DNA of 64,000 bases from the NCBI RefSeq assembly GCF_012726235.1, contig NZ_JAASAH010000006.1, positions 283,745 through 347,744 of the forward strand, in the 5' to 3' direction. This DNA is from Streptomyces sp. HNM0574 (lineage in GTDB: Bacteria; Actinomycetota; Actinomycetes; Streptomycetales; Streptomycetaceae). The translations under genes and the position numbers were made by a program. The notes below the pieces were generated by a model that was given only the letters and a program-made list of their open reading frames with translations, searched no databases and was not told the origin of the DNA. Of this stretch, positions 38,905-48,315 are shown piece by piece. How positions within the stretch are numbered: the first letter of the stretch is position 1; every line of letters starts with the position of its first letter.

Positions 38905-39798
38905 TCAGACGCGGTCGGCCGCGATCAGCAGGTACTGGAAGGAGCCGTCCTTGTAGGAGTTGATGAACGCCTCCTCGATGCCCGTCACCAGGGACGAGGT
39001 GGCGCGCAGCTCCCAGTACGGCAGCGTCGCGGCCGTCAGGTCGACGACGGCGTGCGGGACGAGCCGGTTGTCCGCCATGGCGCGCAGGTACTCGCGGCGG
39101 GAGTGGATGTTGCACTCGAAGTGCGCGTTGATCTGCGAGACCCACTTCGAGGGCTGGCCGTACCGCGGGTTCCAGCAGCCGGTGACGGTCACGTACCGGC
39201 CGCCGGTCCGCAGCACCCGGGAGTGCTCGGCGAACAGGTCGTGCAGGTCGACGTACATGGTCGACTCGTTGTTCCAGGAGGCCGCGGCCTGCCCGGTGGC
39301 GAAGGGCGTGTCGAGCATGTTGCACACCCGCGCCCGCACGCTGTCCTCGATGCCCAGCTCGGCGGCCCGCCGGTTGGCGAAGTCGGCCTGCTTCGCGGAC
39401 AGGGTGACGCCCTCGACGTCGCAGCCGAACCGCTGGTGCGCCATCACCATCGAACCGCCCCGGCCGCAGCCGGCGTCCACGAGGGTGTCCCCGCGGCCGA
39501 CGGAGCCGAGGTTGTCCAGCAGGTACTCGGCCTGCGCCGACTCCAGCCGGTGGAGTTCGGCGATCAGCTTCTTCTCGTACTCGCTGTCGGCGGGGTCGCC
39601 GAGCGCGGTGCGGTCGATGTCGCCGATGCCGTAGTGGTGGTGGTAGAGCCCGTCCACGTCGCCGAGGCGCAGGTTCACGGGCCTGGCCTCCTGGTCCCAG
39701 TAGCGGGCGATGTCCCCCTGGTACGGCGAGGCGGGGGAGGGGACGAACGCGCTCGCGGCGGGGGCGTCCTGGAGGGTGGTGTACTCGGTGCTGGTCAC
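38905..39798 (-). CDS. Geranyl diphosphate 2-C-methyltransferase
   Basis: A 297-residue methyltransferase with VDAGCGRGGSMVMAH as SAM motif I and SWNNESTMYVDLHDLF in the active-site region, characteristic of GPPMT. It methylates C2 of geranyl diphosphate to give 2-methyl-GPP, the substrate of 2-MIB synthase, encoded just upstream (15 bp). It is the last gene of the operon encapsulin-MIB synthase-GPPMT. No unusual features. Confidence 0.93.
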   Translation of the reverse strand: MTSTEYTTLQDAPAASAFVPSPASPYQGDIARYWDQEARPVNLRLGDVDGLYHHHYGIGDIDRTALGDPADSEYEKKLIAELHRLESAQAEYLLDNLGSVGRGDTLVDAGCGRGGSMVMAHQRFGCDVEGVTLSAKQADFANRRAAELGIEDSVRARVCNMLDTPFATGQAAASWNNESTMYVDLHDLFAEHSRVLRTGGRYVTVTGCWNPRYGQPSKWVSQINAHFECNIHSRREYLRAMADNRLVPHAVVDLTAATLPYWELRATSSLVTGIEEAFINSYKDGSFQYLLIAADRV

Positions 39799-39813
39799 AG
39801 GAGAATCCGTTTC

Positions 39814-41013
39814 TTACCAGAAGTCGGGCAGGCTGTAGCGGTACGTGTTGGTCTGGTGCCAGTAGTGGTTGCCGTCGACCCAGGCGGCCACTCCCCGCAG
39901 GAATCGCTGCACGTGCGGCACGGGGCAGGCGGCGGCCAACTCGGCGGCTGCGGCCTCGAAGTCGTGCATCAGGTCGTTGTGGACCTCGACCGTCTTCAGG
40001 TACGCCTCCCGGTCGGAGACGCCCTCACGCTCTTCGATCACCACGGGCAGATTCAGGTGCTTGCCCGGGCTCTTGAGTTCCTTGGTGTACGAGTACAGGT
40101 CGTTGACGAGGGTGGTCGCGTTGCCCGCGAGCGCGATGACCCGCTGCATGGCGGACTGCGCGTGCAGATCGGCCGGCAGCTCGTAGCCGCCGACGGTGTC
40201 GGTGATGGTCGGGCACGGCCGGAAGTTGTTGAACTGGCGCATCGCCAGGTACTCCCACACCTCGGGCGTGTGCCCCTCCTGCGCCCAGGCCGCCTCCGCG
40301 AGATAGCCCAGGTGCAGCCGGGACATGTCGTGCCGGTACCGGTCGGCCTGCGAGGCGCTGGCCTCCCGCAGGAAATAGTCCATCGCCGAGCGGTACGCGC
40401 GCCGGGGCGCGTCCGAGCCGAGCGACTCCCGCCACGCGGGCTCGTACTCCGCCGTGGTGTACAGCGGGTCCAGCGCCGTGTGCGCCAGCAGCAGGCGGCT
40501 GCCGAGGCCGACGGGGGAGCCGCCGTGGTCCTCGCAGTAGCAGTCGTCGACCGCGTTCTCGGCGACCATCAGCCGGGTCGCGATCATCAGGTGGTCGACA
40601 CTGGGCGCGTCCGGGTGGCAGGCGACCATGTAGCGGCCGACGGAGAACCCGTCGAACTGGTCCTCCCACTCCGGCGGGAACGCCCGCACCTCGTCCACCG
40701 CCCACGCCTTGATCCGGCGGCTGACCTCCGCCACCCGCACCGGGTCGGGCTCCGGGACGGGGTGGTGATACAGCCCCGGCACGGCGTCGCCCACCGCGGG
40801 CGGGCCGGGCTCGGCGCGGGGGGCGGGCGCCGGCGGGGGACCGGCCGGGCGCAGGCCCGCCGTGCCCAGGCCGCTGGGCCCGCGCAGAATCCGCTCCAGC
40901 GCCGGACTCACCGGCGGGGCCTCGCTGTTGACGGCCTCGGGGCGGCCCCCGAAGCGGGCCGCAGCGTCGGACAGGCTGCCCGGCCGCGGCGGGGAAAACC
41001 CGGATTCGGGCAT
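39814..41013 (-). CDS. 2-methylisoborneol synthase (terpene cyclase)
   Basis: A 399-residue terpene synthase. The Asp-rich motif is DDCYCED (D156-D162) and the NSE triad is in NDLYSYTKELKS. The first about 80 residues are Pro/Ala/Gly-rich and probably disordered; in 2-MIB operons this region is linked to loading into the encapsulin shell. It cyclises 2-methyl-GPP to the earthy odorant 2-methylisoborneol. The ATG at 41013 was chosen over an upstream frame that is low-complexity. Confidence 0.94.
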   Translation of the reverse strand: MPESGFSPPRPGSLSDAAARFGGRPEAVNSEAPPVSPALERILRGPSGLGTAGLRPAGPPPAPAPRAEPGPPAVGDAVPGLYHHPVPEPDPVRVAEVSRRIKAWAVDEVRAFPPEWEDQFDGFSVGRYMVACHPDAPSVDHLMIATRLMVAENAVDDCYCEDHGGSPVGLGSRLLLAHTALDPLYTTAEYEPAWRESLGSDAPRRAYRSAMDYFLREASASQADRYRHDMSRLHLGYLAEAAWAQEGHTPEVWEYLAMRQFNNFRPCPTITDTVGGYELPADLHAQSAMQRVIALAGNATTLVNDLYSYTKELKSPGKHLNLPVVIEEREGVSDREAYLKTVEVHNDLMHDFEAAAAELAAACPVPHVQRFLRGVAAWVDGNHYWHQTNTYRYSLPDFW

Positions 41014-41052
41014 CCGTGGCTCCTTGCTGACTGGGTGGACTGCGCCCCGACA

Positions 41053-41160
41053 GGGGCGCGGGGAAACGGTGCGACGGTCTCCGGAGCGCCGGTGGCGTGC
41101 GAGGTGCGGCCCACCGGTGGGCCGCACCGGAAGGGGCGCGGGGAACTGCGCGACGCACCC
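41053..41160. repeat. Two Streptomyces-type GC repeats flanking a 26-bp perfect palindrome
   Basis: AGGGGCGCGGGGAAACGGTG (about 41055) and AAGGGGCGCGGGGAACTGCG (about 41131) are two copies of an intergenic repeat common in Streptomyces genomes. Between them GGTGCGGCCCACC and its exact reverse complement form a 26-bp palindrome at 41103-41128. The element sits inside the operon between encapsulin and MIB synthase, where it may stabilise or attenuate the transcript. Confidence 0.65.
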
Positions 41161-41209
41161 ACTCAGGCACCCGCTCCCGGCCGTCCCCGCGTCCCCGGCG
41201 CCTCCGCGC

Positions 41210-42622
41210 CTAGTCGCGCCGGCGCGCGATCTGCACGTTCTCCAGCACGCCGAGCGCGTCGGGCACCAGGACGGCGGCGGAGTAGTAGGTGCTGACCAGG
41301 TACGAGATGATCGCCTGCTCGTCGATGCCCATGAACCGCACCGACAGGCCCGGTTCGTACTCCTCCGGCAGCCCCGTCTGGTGCAGGCCCACGACGCCCT
41401 GGTCGTCCTCGCCGGTACGCATGGCCAGGACGGAGCTGGTGCCGTCCGGGTTGATGGGGATCTTGTTGCAGGGCAGGATCGGCACCCCGCGCCAGGCCGG
41501 GACCTGCTGGCCGCCGAGGTCCACGTGGCTCGGGTAGAGACCGCGGGCGTTGAACTCGCGGCCGATCGCCGCGATCGTCTTCGGGTGGGCGAGGAAGACC
41601 TTGGTGCCGCGCCGGCGGCAGAGCAGCTCGTCCAGGTCGTCCGGGGTGGGCGGCCCGGAGTGGGTCTGGATGCGCTGTTTGAAGGCCGCGTTGTGCAGCA
41701 GCCCGAACTCGCGGTTGTTGACGAGCTCGTGCTCCTGGCGCTCGCGCAGCGCCTCGACGGTGAGCCGCAGCTGCTCCTCGGTCTGGTTCATCGGCCCGTT
41801 GTAGAGGTCGGCGACCCTGCTGTGGACCCGCAGCACCGTCTGGGCGACGGAGAGTTCGTACTCGCGCGGCTTCAGCTCGTAGTCGACGAAGGTGCCGGGC
41901 AGCCCGACCTCGCCCTCGTGCCCCGCCGACAGCGCGATCTCCGCCTCGCCGTGACGATTCTGCCGCTGCCGGGGCAGTGCGCTGAACGCCTCGATGTGCG
42001 CGCGGAGTTGCGGCGAGTTGGCCAGGACGGCGGCGAAGTCGGCGCGGGAGAGGGTGAGCAGGGTGCCGGAGGTCTCGGCCGTCGCGGTGCTCTCCCAGCC
42101 GGCCTCGCCGTCCAGCAGCGCGTGCTCGCCGAACCGGTCGCCGTCGGCGAGGACGGCGACGCGGACCTCCTCGTCGTACTTGCCCGCCGAGGTCTGGTTG
42201 ACCCGGCCGTGCGCGATCAGGTGGATGTGCTCGGCGGGGGTGCCGCGTTCGACCAGGACCTCGCCCGCGACGAAGTCGCGCTGGACGCACCGGTCGGCGA
42301 GGGCGCCGAGCACCTGCTCGTCCTCGAAGCCGCGCAGCAGGGCCAGTTCGCCCAGCTCACGGGGGATCACCCGGACGTCGGCGCCGTCCTGCACGAACTC
42401 GACGCGCCCGTCGCCGACGGTGTGCGTCAGCCGCCGGTTCACCCGGTAGGCGCCGCCCTTGACCTCGACCCAGGGGAGCGCCCGCAGCAGCCACCGGGAG
42501 CTGATCCCCTGCATCTGCGGGGCGGTCTTGGTCGTGGTGGTGAGGTTGCGGGCTGCCGCGGTGCTCAGGCTGGACGGTGGCGGGGTGTCCAGCTGCGGTT
42601 CCGGGCCGGTCTCGGTGGTCAT
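41210..42622 (-). CDS. Family 2B encapsulin shell protein with cyclic-nucleotide-binding domain
   Basis: A 470-residue protein. After an about 40-residue leader ([13 protein letters not shown]) and an N-arm segment, a cNMP-binding/CRP-like fold covers about 100-215 ([22 protein letters not shown]). An HK97-type shell domain follows (about 225-470; [27 protein letters not shown]). Such family 2B encapsulins enclose 2-MIB synthase. The arginine of the canonical cAMP pocket is not clear ([17 protein letters not shown]), so ligand binding is uncertain. It is first in the leftward operon. Confidence 0.9.
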   Translation of the reverse strand: MTTETGPEPQLDTPPPSSLSTAAARNLTTTTKTAPQMQGISSRWLLRALPWVEVKGGAYRVNRRLTHTVGDGRVEFVQDGADVRVIPRELGELALLRGFEDEQVLGALADRCVQRDFVAGEVLVERGTPAEHIHLIAHGRVNQTSAGKYDEEVRVAVLADGDRFGEHALLDGEAGWESTATAETSGTLLTLSRADFAAVLANSPQLRAHIEAFSALPRQRQNRHGEAEIALSAGHEGEVGLPGTFVDYELKPREYELSVAQTVLRVHSRVADLYNGPMNQTEEQLRLTVEALRERQEHELVNNREFGLLHNAAFKQRIQTHSGPPTPDDLDELLCRRRGTKVFLAHPKTIAAIGREFNARGLYPSHVDLGGQQVPAWRGVPILPCNKIPINPDGTSSVLAMRTGEDDQGVVGLHQTGLPEEYEPGLSVRFMGIDEQAIISYLVSTYYSAAVLVPDALGVLENVQIARRRD

Positions 42623-43096
42623 CGGGCGAGCTCTCCTTCGCGAGGGTGGTGCGGGGGTGCACACGGCGCCGCCCCGCCCCGGACCGGCTGCCGGAAGCAG
42701 GACGGACCGGGACGAACAGGGCGGGCGAACGGCATGGGTGAGACGTAACGGGCAGGGTGGTGCGGGGAGGGGAAAAGCGGTACGGGGGAGGGGAGTTGGG
42801 GGTGAAGAGGAGAAGGGGCGGGGAATCCGTCCAGATCTCGGGGAACACTAACGGCCGTCGTGGCCGGAACGCCCCGTCGGACCGGGGGAGTTAGCTCGAT
42901 GCGGTGTTCTTGATCCACATCATGTTTATCCGACCGGTCGACAGGATCAGGCCGTGCGGATCCGGACGCCTCCGGCGGGCACGGCGGCGCTCCCCGCTGC
43001 CCCAACTGGGCTTCCGCTGTACGCGGTTGAGCCGTGCCGGACGGGCCGGGACCGACCGGAAGGAAACATTCCGGCCAGTCCGGCGCCGCGACGGGC
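42623..43096. other. Promoter region of the 2-MIB operon
   Basis: This 474-bp interval has no full-size gene. On the minus strand ATGATG at about 42929 opens a 10-codon frame (MMWIKNTASS, ending TAA at about 42896), followed at once by a small hairpin with arms CCCC/GGGG. That could be a leader peptide with an attenuator, but the evidence is thin. No other feature is evident. Confidence 0.4.
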
Positions 43097-44626
43097 TCAG
43101 GTCAGGGTGTCGCGCAGCCGGCGCTTGAGGATCTTCCCGCTGGCGTTCCGGGGCAGCGTCTCGGCGAGGACGACGCGCTTGGGTGCCTTGAATCCGGCCA
43201 GCCGCTCGCGCGCGTACGCGGCGAGTTCCTCCGCCGTGACCGCGCCGCGCGGCACCACCACGGCGGTGACCGCCTCGATCCACCGCTCGTCCGGCAGCCC
43301 GACCACCGCCGCCTCGGCCACCGCGGGGTGGCTGTAGAGCACGTCCTCCACCTGCCGCGAAGCGACCAGCACGCCACCGGAGTTGATGACGTCCTTCACC
43401 CGGTCGACGACCGTGAGATAGCCCTCCGCGTCCCGCACCACCAGATCCCCGGACCTGAACCACCCGTCCCGGAAGGCCGCCCCGGTCTCCTCCGGCTTGT
43501 CCCAGTAGCCCTCGCAGAGCTGCGGCGAGCGGTACACGACCTCGCCCGGCGTCCCGTCCGGCACGTCCTCGCCCGCCTCGTCCACCACCCGCGCCTCGAC
43601 GAACAGCACGGGACGCCCGCAGGAGTCCATCCGGCCCGCGTGTTCCTCGGGGCGCAGCACCGTGGCCAGCGGGCCGATCTCGCTCTGCCCGAAACAGTTG
43701 AAGAACCGCAGCCCGGGCAGCAGTTCACGGATGCGCTCCAGCACCGGCACCGGCATCACCGAGGCGCCGTAGTACGCCTTGCGCAGCGCGCCCAGCTCGC
43801 GGGTGGCGAAGTCCTCGCGCCCGGCGAGCGCGATCCACACCGTCGGTGGGGCGAAGAGACTGTCGGCCTCGCCGGCCTCGACCAGGCCGAGAATCCGGTC
43901 CCCGTCCGGCGCGTCGAGGATCGTGCTGGTCGCCCCGACGGCGAGGTACGGCAGCAGGAAGACGTGCAGCTGGGCCGAGTGGTAGAGCGGCAGCGCGTGC
44001 ACCGGCCGGTCGTCCTCGTGCAGTTCGAGCGCGGTGATCGCGCTGACGTACGCGTGCACCAGCGCCCGGTGCGTCATCATCGCGCCCTTCGGGAGCGCGG
44101 TGGTGCCGGAGGTGTAGAGCAGCTGGACGAGATCCTCGCTGCCGGGACCGGGGCCGTCCTCCGGCGGCGGACCGGCCCCGTCGAGCCGGGCCAGCAGCGA
44201 ACGGTCGTCGTCCCGCAGCGGCAGCACCCGTACGCCGTCGGGCAGTTGCCCCGCCAGATCCGGGTCGGCGAGGACCAGGGAAGCCCCGGACTGGGTGAGC
44301 GGATAGGCCAGGTCCTCGCCCGTCAGGTTCTGGTTCACCGGTACGTGCACCAGCCCGGCGCGGGCGCAGGCCAGGAAGCCGATCAGGTACGCGTCCGAGT
44401 TGTGCCCGTAGCTCGCCACCCGGTCACCGGGCGCCAGCCCCTCGGCGCGCAGCACCGCGGCGGCCGCCGAGACCGCCGCGTCCAGCCCCGCGTACGTCCA
44501 CGCGCGCGCCCCGTACCGCACGGCCGTGCGCCCCGGAACGCGCCGCGCGCTGCGCAGCAGCACCCCGTCGACGGTGCTGCTGCGCACGCCGTCCGCGCGG
44601 GAGCCGGTGCCGGGTGCGGTGTTCAT
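43097..44626 (-). CDS. AMP-forming acyl-CoA synthetase/ligase
   Basis: A 509-residue ANL enzyme with P-loop LLYTSGTTALPKGAMMTH, YGASVMPVP, GWFRSGDLVVRDAEGYLTVVDRVKDVI (A8 hinge) and the C-terminal lysine motif RNASGKILKRRLRD. It activates a carboxylic acid as CoA thioester; fatty or aromatic acid cannot be told. ATG at 44626 is preferred over 44638 because GGGG stands at RBS distance. It is divergent from the aldolase gene. Confidence 0.88.
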   Translation of the reverse strand: MNTAPGTGSRADGVRSSTVDGVLLRSARRVPGRTAVRYGARAWTYAGLDAAVSAAAAVLRAEGLAPGDRVASYGHNSDAYLIGFLACARAGLVHVPVNQNLTGEDLAYPLTQSGASLVLADPDLAGQLPDGVRVLPLRDDDRSLLARLDGAGPPPEDGPGPGSEDLVQLLYTSGTTALPKGAMMTHRALVHAYVSAITALELHEDDRPVHALPLYHSAQLHVFLLPYLAVGATSTILDAPDGDRILGLVEAGEADSLFAPPTVWIALAGREDFATRELGALRKAYYGASVMPVPVLERIRELLPGLRFFNCFGQSEIGPLATVLRPEEHAGRMDSCGRPVLFVEARVVDEAGEDVPDGTPGEVVYRSPQLCEGYWDKPEETGAAFRDGWFRSGDLVVRDAEGYLTVVDRVKDVINSGGVLVASRQVEDVLYSHPAVAEAAVVGLPDERWIEAVTAVVVPRGAVTAEELAAYARERLAGFKAPKRVVLAETLPRNASGKILKRRLRDTLT

Positions 44627-44810
44627 GCGGTACCCCATTCAGCGGTCGTCCAGCCGTCCTGCCGCCGGACCTCGCGCGCCCGGCCGGGCCATTCTGCTGC
44701 CCCCGGCAACCCGGCGGGGGTTCCGGCCGTTCCGGGGCCCGTCGGCATCCCGCCGGGCGGGCGCGGGTAGGCAGGGACGGTATCCGTCCCGAGCCAGGGG
44801 AGGAACCCCC

Positions 44811-45617
44811 ATGTCACGGACCGGCGAAACCCTCCACGAGACCGGCCCCGCGGGCGACGAGGAGACGCGGGAGGCCGAAGAGCTGCGGCTGCGGCGGGAG
44901 TTGGCCGCCGTCTACCGCCTCGTCGCGCACTTCCGGATGACCGACCTCATCTTCACCCACATCTCGCTGCGCCTGCCCGGGCCGGAACACCACTTCCTGA
45001 TCAACCCCTACGGCCTGCTCTTCGAGGAGATCACGGCCTCCTCCCTGGTCAAGATCGACATGACAGGGCGCCCGGTGGAGCCCACCCCGTACCGGGTCAA
45101 CCCGGCCGGCTTCGTCATCCACAGCGCCGTGCACGCCGCGCGCGAGGACGCGCTGTGCGTCCTGCACACCCACACCAGGGCCGGCTGCGCCGTGGCCGCG
45201 CAGCCGGACGGGCTGCTGCCCGTCAACCAGATCAACCTGCAGTTCCACGGGCGCGTCGGCTACCACGACTACGAGGGCGTCGCCCTCGACCTGGACGAAC
45301 AGCACCGCCTCGTCCGCGACCTGGGCCACCACGACGCGCTGATCCTGCGCCACCACGGCCTGCTGACCGTCGGCCCCACGGCGGGCAGCGCCTTCCTGCG
45401 GATGTACTACCTGGACAAGGCGTGCGAGATCCAGCTCGCGGCACAGTCCGGCGGAACGGTCCCGGACGTGCCGCCGCCCGACGTCTGCGACCACGCCTCC
45501 CGCCAGCTGAACGGCGAGGCCACCGGCGACGGCCTGCGGATGGACGACTCCGGCGAACTCGCCTGGGCCGCCATGCTCCGCCTCGCCCGCCGCATCGCCC
45601 CCGACCACGAGGACTGA
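44811..45617 (+). CDS. Class II aldolase/adducin-family protein
   Basis: A 268-residue class II aldolase fold. Metal-binding HTHTRAG near residue 121 and the later RHHGLLTVG provide the three histidines expected. TDLIFTHISLRLPGPEHHFLINP is the family N-terminal signature. Members act on sugar phosphates, dihydroxyacids or related compounds; this length with an acidic N-terminal extension is typical of the uncharacterised bacterial branch. GGGGAGG is 7 bp upstream of the ATG. It may work with the divergent acyl-CoA ligase, though nothing proves it. Confidence 0.85.
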   Translation: MSRTGETLHETGPAGDEETREAEELRLRRELAAVYRLVAHFRMTDLIFTHISLRLPGPEHHFLINPYGLLFEEITASSLVKIDMTGRPVEPTPYRVNPAGFVIHSAVHAAREDALCVLHTHTRAGCAVAAQPDGLLPVNQINLQFHGRVGYHDYEGVALDLDEQHRLVRDLGHHDALILRHHGLLTVGPTAGSAFLRMYYLDKACEIQLAAQSGGTVPDVPPPDVCDHASRQLNGEATGDGLRMDDSGELAWAAMLRLARRIAPDHED

Positions 45618-45712
45618 CGCCCGCCGGCGGCCCCGCGCGCAACACCCCACGTCCCGCCCCCGGTTGGGAAAGAGGCGAGACAACGGGCCGCCCGCGTCGA
45701 CATGATGGACCC

Positions 45713-46111
45713 ATGACCCGGTACGCGGAACTCACCCTGAGCGACGACACGGCCGTACGCGTGGAACTGGCCCCCGCCGGGCCCCCGCCACCCGGAACAC
45801 CCGCGCACACCCCCGATCCGGAGCCGGCCGACCTGCCCGGGGGAGCGGGGCCCGCGGTGCCGGTGAGCCGGGGCACGGACGCGGCGGCGGCGACCGCGCG
45901 GCAGGCGCTGCGTACCACCCTGAAGCCGCTGGGCGCCCTGCTGGACGAGGTGAACGCCTCGCTGTCCACGGCCCAGACCCCGCCGGAGGAGGTCACCGTC
46001 GAGTTCGGCGTCCAGGTGGGGCAGGACCTCAAGCTCGGCCTCGTCGGCGCCACCGGACAGGCGAACCTGCGGGTCACCGCCACCTGGCGGCCCGCGGCCC
46101 CGCACCGGTGA
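45713..46111 (+). CDS. Trypsin-co-occurring domain 1 (Trypco1, CU044_2847-type) protein
   Basis: A 132-residue protein. After an about 60-residue Pro-rich stretch it has the helical part RQALRTTLKPLGALLDEVNA and the strand PEEVTVEFGVQVGQDLKL ending VTATW, which is the Trypco1 pattern. Such proteins are encoded next to trypsin-like proteases of VMAP conflict systems, exactly as here; the stop overlaps the protease start (GTGA). Its molecular role is not established; regulation of the protease is a reasonable guess. Confidence 0.78.
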   Translation: MTRYAELTLSDDTAVRVELAPAGPPPPGTPAHTPDPEPADLPGGAGPAVPVSRGTDAAAATARQALRTTLKPLGALLDEVNASLSTAQTPPEEVTVEFGVQVGQDLKLGLVGATGQANLRVTATWRPAAPHR

Positions 46112-48315
46112 CCGGGGAGCCGGAGAAGGTGACGGGCGCGCGGGACTGGCGGGAGCGGCCCGCGGCCGTCGCGGTGCTCAGCCCGGCGGACGGCCGGGCC
46201 GTCGGCGCGGGCGTGCTGCTGCCCGGACAGCGGCTGCTGACCTGCGCCCACGTCGTCAACAGCGCTCTGGGCAACGAGCAGTTGGCCACCGCGCACCCGG
46301 GCGAGGTGACGTTACCGGCCACCGTGCGGGGCCCGGACGGCGCCTTCTCCCGCACGGCCCGGCTGGAGCTGTGGATCGCGCCGGAGCCGCCCGCCCCGCA
46401 CGGCGCCTGGGAATGGGGCGGCGACCTGGCCGTGCTCGCCCTGACCGAGGACCTGCCCCCGGCCCTGTCCCCGGCGTACTGGCAGCCCATGGAGAAGGGC
46501 CAGGAGGTCCGGGCCTGGCACGGCGGCGGCGCCCACGGCTCGTACGCGGACGCCCGCGTCACCGAGTGCGGCGACCGCTTCGGATACGTGGACGGACGCC
46601 TGTCCGGCCTCGCCATCGACCACGGCTACAGCGGCGGCCCCCTCTGGTCGGCCGAACTCGGCGCCGCCGTCGGCCTGGTGGCCGCCACCCTGACCCCGCC
46701 CCGGGACCCCGCCACGGGGGAGCCGCTGCCCTTCACTCCGCAGCGGGTGGTGCGCCGCAGCTGGGGCATCCCGTGGCAGCGCGTCCGGGCCGAGCTGGCC
46801 TCCCGGGGCGCGGCGGCGCTGGTCGAGCAGGCGGCACCCGCCGTCGGGGACCATCCGGCGCTGCGGCCGCTCGCCGAGGCGGTCGCCCGCGCCCTGCCCG
46901 GCCCGGCCCAACGTGCCGAACTGGCCCGCATGGTGGCCGACCGGTGCGGCATGGGAACCCCGGCCGGGACGGCCGGACGCACCGTCGACACCTTCGTCCG
47001 CTTCCTCCTCGCCCGCGACCGCGCCCTGCCCGCGTTCACCGAGGCGCTGCGGCTGCACAGCCCCGAGCACGTGCCGCGGGTCCTCGCCGCCGCCCGGCTG
47101 ACCGGGCAGGGGGCGCTGCTGTCACCCGGCGAACACCGGGTGCTCAGCGGCCTGCTCACCACCCTCGCCCCCGCCACCGCGGCCCTGCTCCCCACCGTCG
47201 TGCGCACCGCGCTCCCCGTCACCCACGTCCCCGCCCCCCTGCAACGCGCCCTCGGCCGGACCACCCGCCCCGCGGCGACGCCCGGGGACACCGAGGAGCA
47301 CGCACGCCAACTCGAAGCGCTCGTCCGCTACCTGGAGGGACTCCCGGGCGACAGCAGGACCGTGCCGGAGGGGACCTCGCAGGTGCCGGGGCTGCTCCGG
47401 GTCGTCGAGTACCTGGCCGCACGCTGCCCCGGCACGCAGGAGCGCGCGGCCCTCCGCGGCTGGAGCGAGCAGGTCGCCGCGCGCCTGGGCGTGCACGACT
47501 CCGCGCTGCACGAGCGCCGGGCCGACGCGCGGGAGTGGGCCCGCCGCTCGGCGCCGGCCCCGCGCGTCCTCGCCGAGATCGGCCGCCACCACGCGGGCGG
47601 CGACCGGTACCGGATGCGGATCTGGCTGGACGAGGGCAGCCGCCCGCTGCCCGTCTCCGAGGACGCGGACCGGCCCCGGGAGCCCGCCGAGGTGGTCACC
47701 GAGATCTTCGACGTGCTCGGCCCGCTGCACGCCGCGGCGCCCGGCAACACCCGCCCCGTGGTGGAACTCCTGCTCAGCCGCGACGCGTTGGACCTCGCCG
47801 TCGACCAGTGGGAGTCCCCGGACAGCCTGGTGCCCGGCATGCTCGGCGCCGAGTACCCGGTGGTCGTCCGCTGCCCCGAGTTCGCCGAGGGCGGCCGCTT
47901 CGCCGCCGACTGGCGGCACCGCTGGCAGGGCCTGGAGACCTGCGAGCCCCTCCGCATCGGCGGCCCGGACGAACCCGCCGGCCGCCGCGAGGTCTACGGG
48001 CTGCTGATGGGCAGCCCGGACACGGCCTGCGTCGTGGTGCACGCGCCAGGGAAGGCGAGCGCCGAACTCGTCCGGCTCTGCCTGGCGGTACGCGTCCCCG
48101 TCGTCCTCTGGGACCGCGGACAGCCCGCGTCCGTACCGGACCTGGAGCGGATCGTGCGGGGCGCGCCGTGCCAGACCCCCGAGCGGGTCCGCGTCCACCG
48201 GGCGCAGAGCCTGCACAGCCCCGGCGAGTTCGCCGGACGCCCGGCCCTGGCCTGGGAGGACCCCGACCGCGCCCTGCCCCGCGCTGTCCTCGCCGACCCC
48301 TCGGAACCCGCATGA
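46108..48315 (+). CDS. Trypsin-like protease with VMAP C-terminal region (vWA-MoxR-associated effector)
   Basis: A 735-residue protein. The N-terminal serine protease has a complete triad H48 (TCAHVVN), D106 (GGDLAVLAL) and S175 (GYSGGPLW). A helical, effector-associated-domain-like segment follows (about 235-330; HPALRPLAEAVARAL). The last about 270 residues (ILAEIGRHHAGG-like VLAEIGRHHAGGDRYRM to the end) match the VMAP-C region. A TTA leucine codon at residue 69 (46312-46314) makes translation bldA-dependent. It overlaps its neighbours on both sides by 4 bp. No signal peptide, so cytoplasmic. The likely job is an inducible proteolytic effector in a conflict system. Confidence 0.85.
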   Translation: MTGEPEKVTGARDWRERPAAVAVLSPADGRAVGAGVLLPGQRLLTCAHVVNSALGNEQLATAHPGEVTLPATVRGPDGAFSRTARLELWIAPEPPAPHGAWEWGGDLAVLALTEDLPPALSPAYWQPMEKGQEVRAWHGGGAHGSYADARVTECGDRFGYVDGRLSGLAIDHGYSGGPLWSAELGAAVGLVAATLTPPRDPATGEPLPFTPQRVVRRSWGIPWQRVRAELASRGAAALVEQAAPAVGDHPALRPLAEAVARALPGPAQRAELARMVADRCGMGTPAGTAGRTVDTFVRFLLARDRALPAFTEALRLHSPEHVPRVLAAARLTGQGALLSPGEHRVLSGLLTTLAPATAALLPTVVRTALPVTHVPAPLQRALGRTTRPAATPGDTEEHARQLEALVRYLEGLPGDSRTVPEGTSQVPGLLRVVEYLAARCPGTQERAALRGWSEQVAARLGVHDSALHERRADAREWARRSAPAPRVLAEIGRHHAGGDRYRMRIWLDEGSRPLPVSEDADRPREPAEVVTEIFDVLGPLHAAAPGNTRPVVELLLSRDALDLAVDQWESPDSLVPGMLGAEYPVVVRCPEFAEGGRFAADWRHRWQGLETCEPLRIGGPDEPAGRREVYGLLMGSPDTACVVVHAPGKASAELVRLCLAVRVPVVLWDRGQPASVPDLERIVRGAPCQTPERVRVHRAQSLHSPGEFAGRPALAWEDPDRALPRAVLADPSEPA

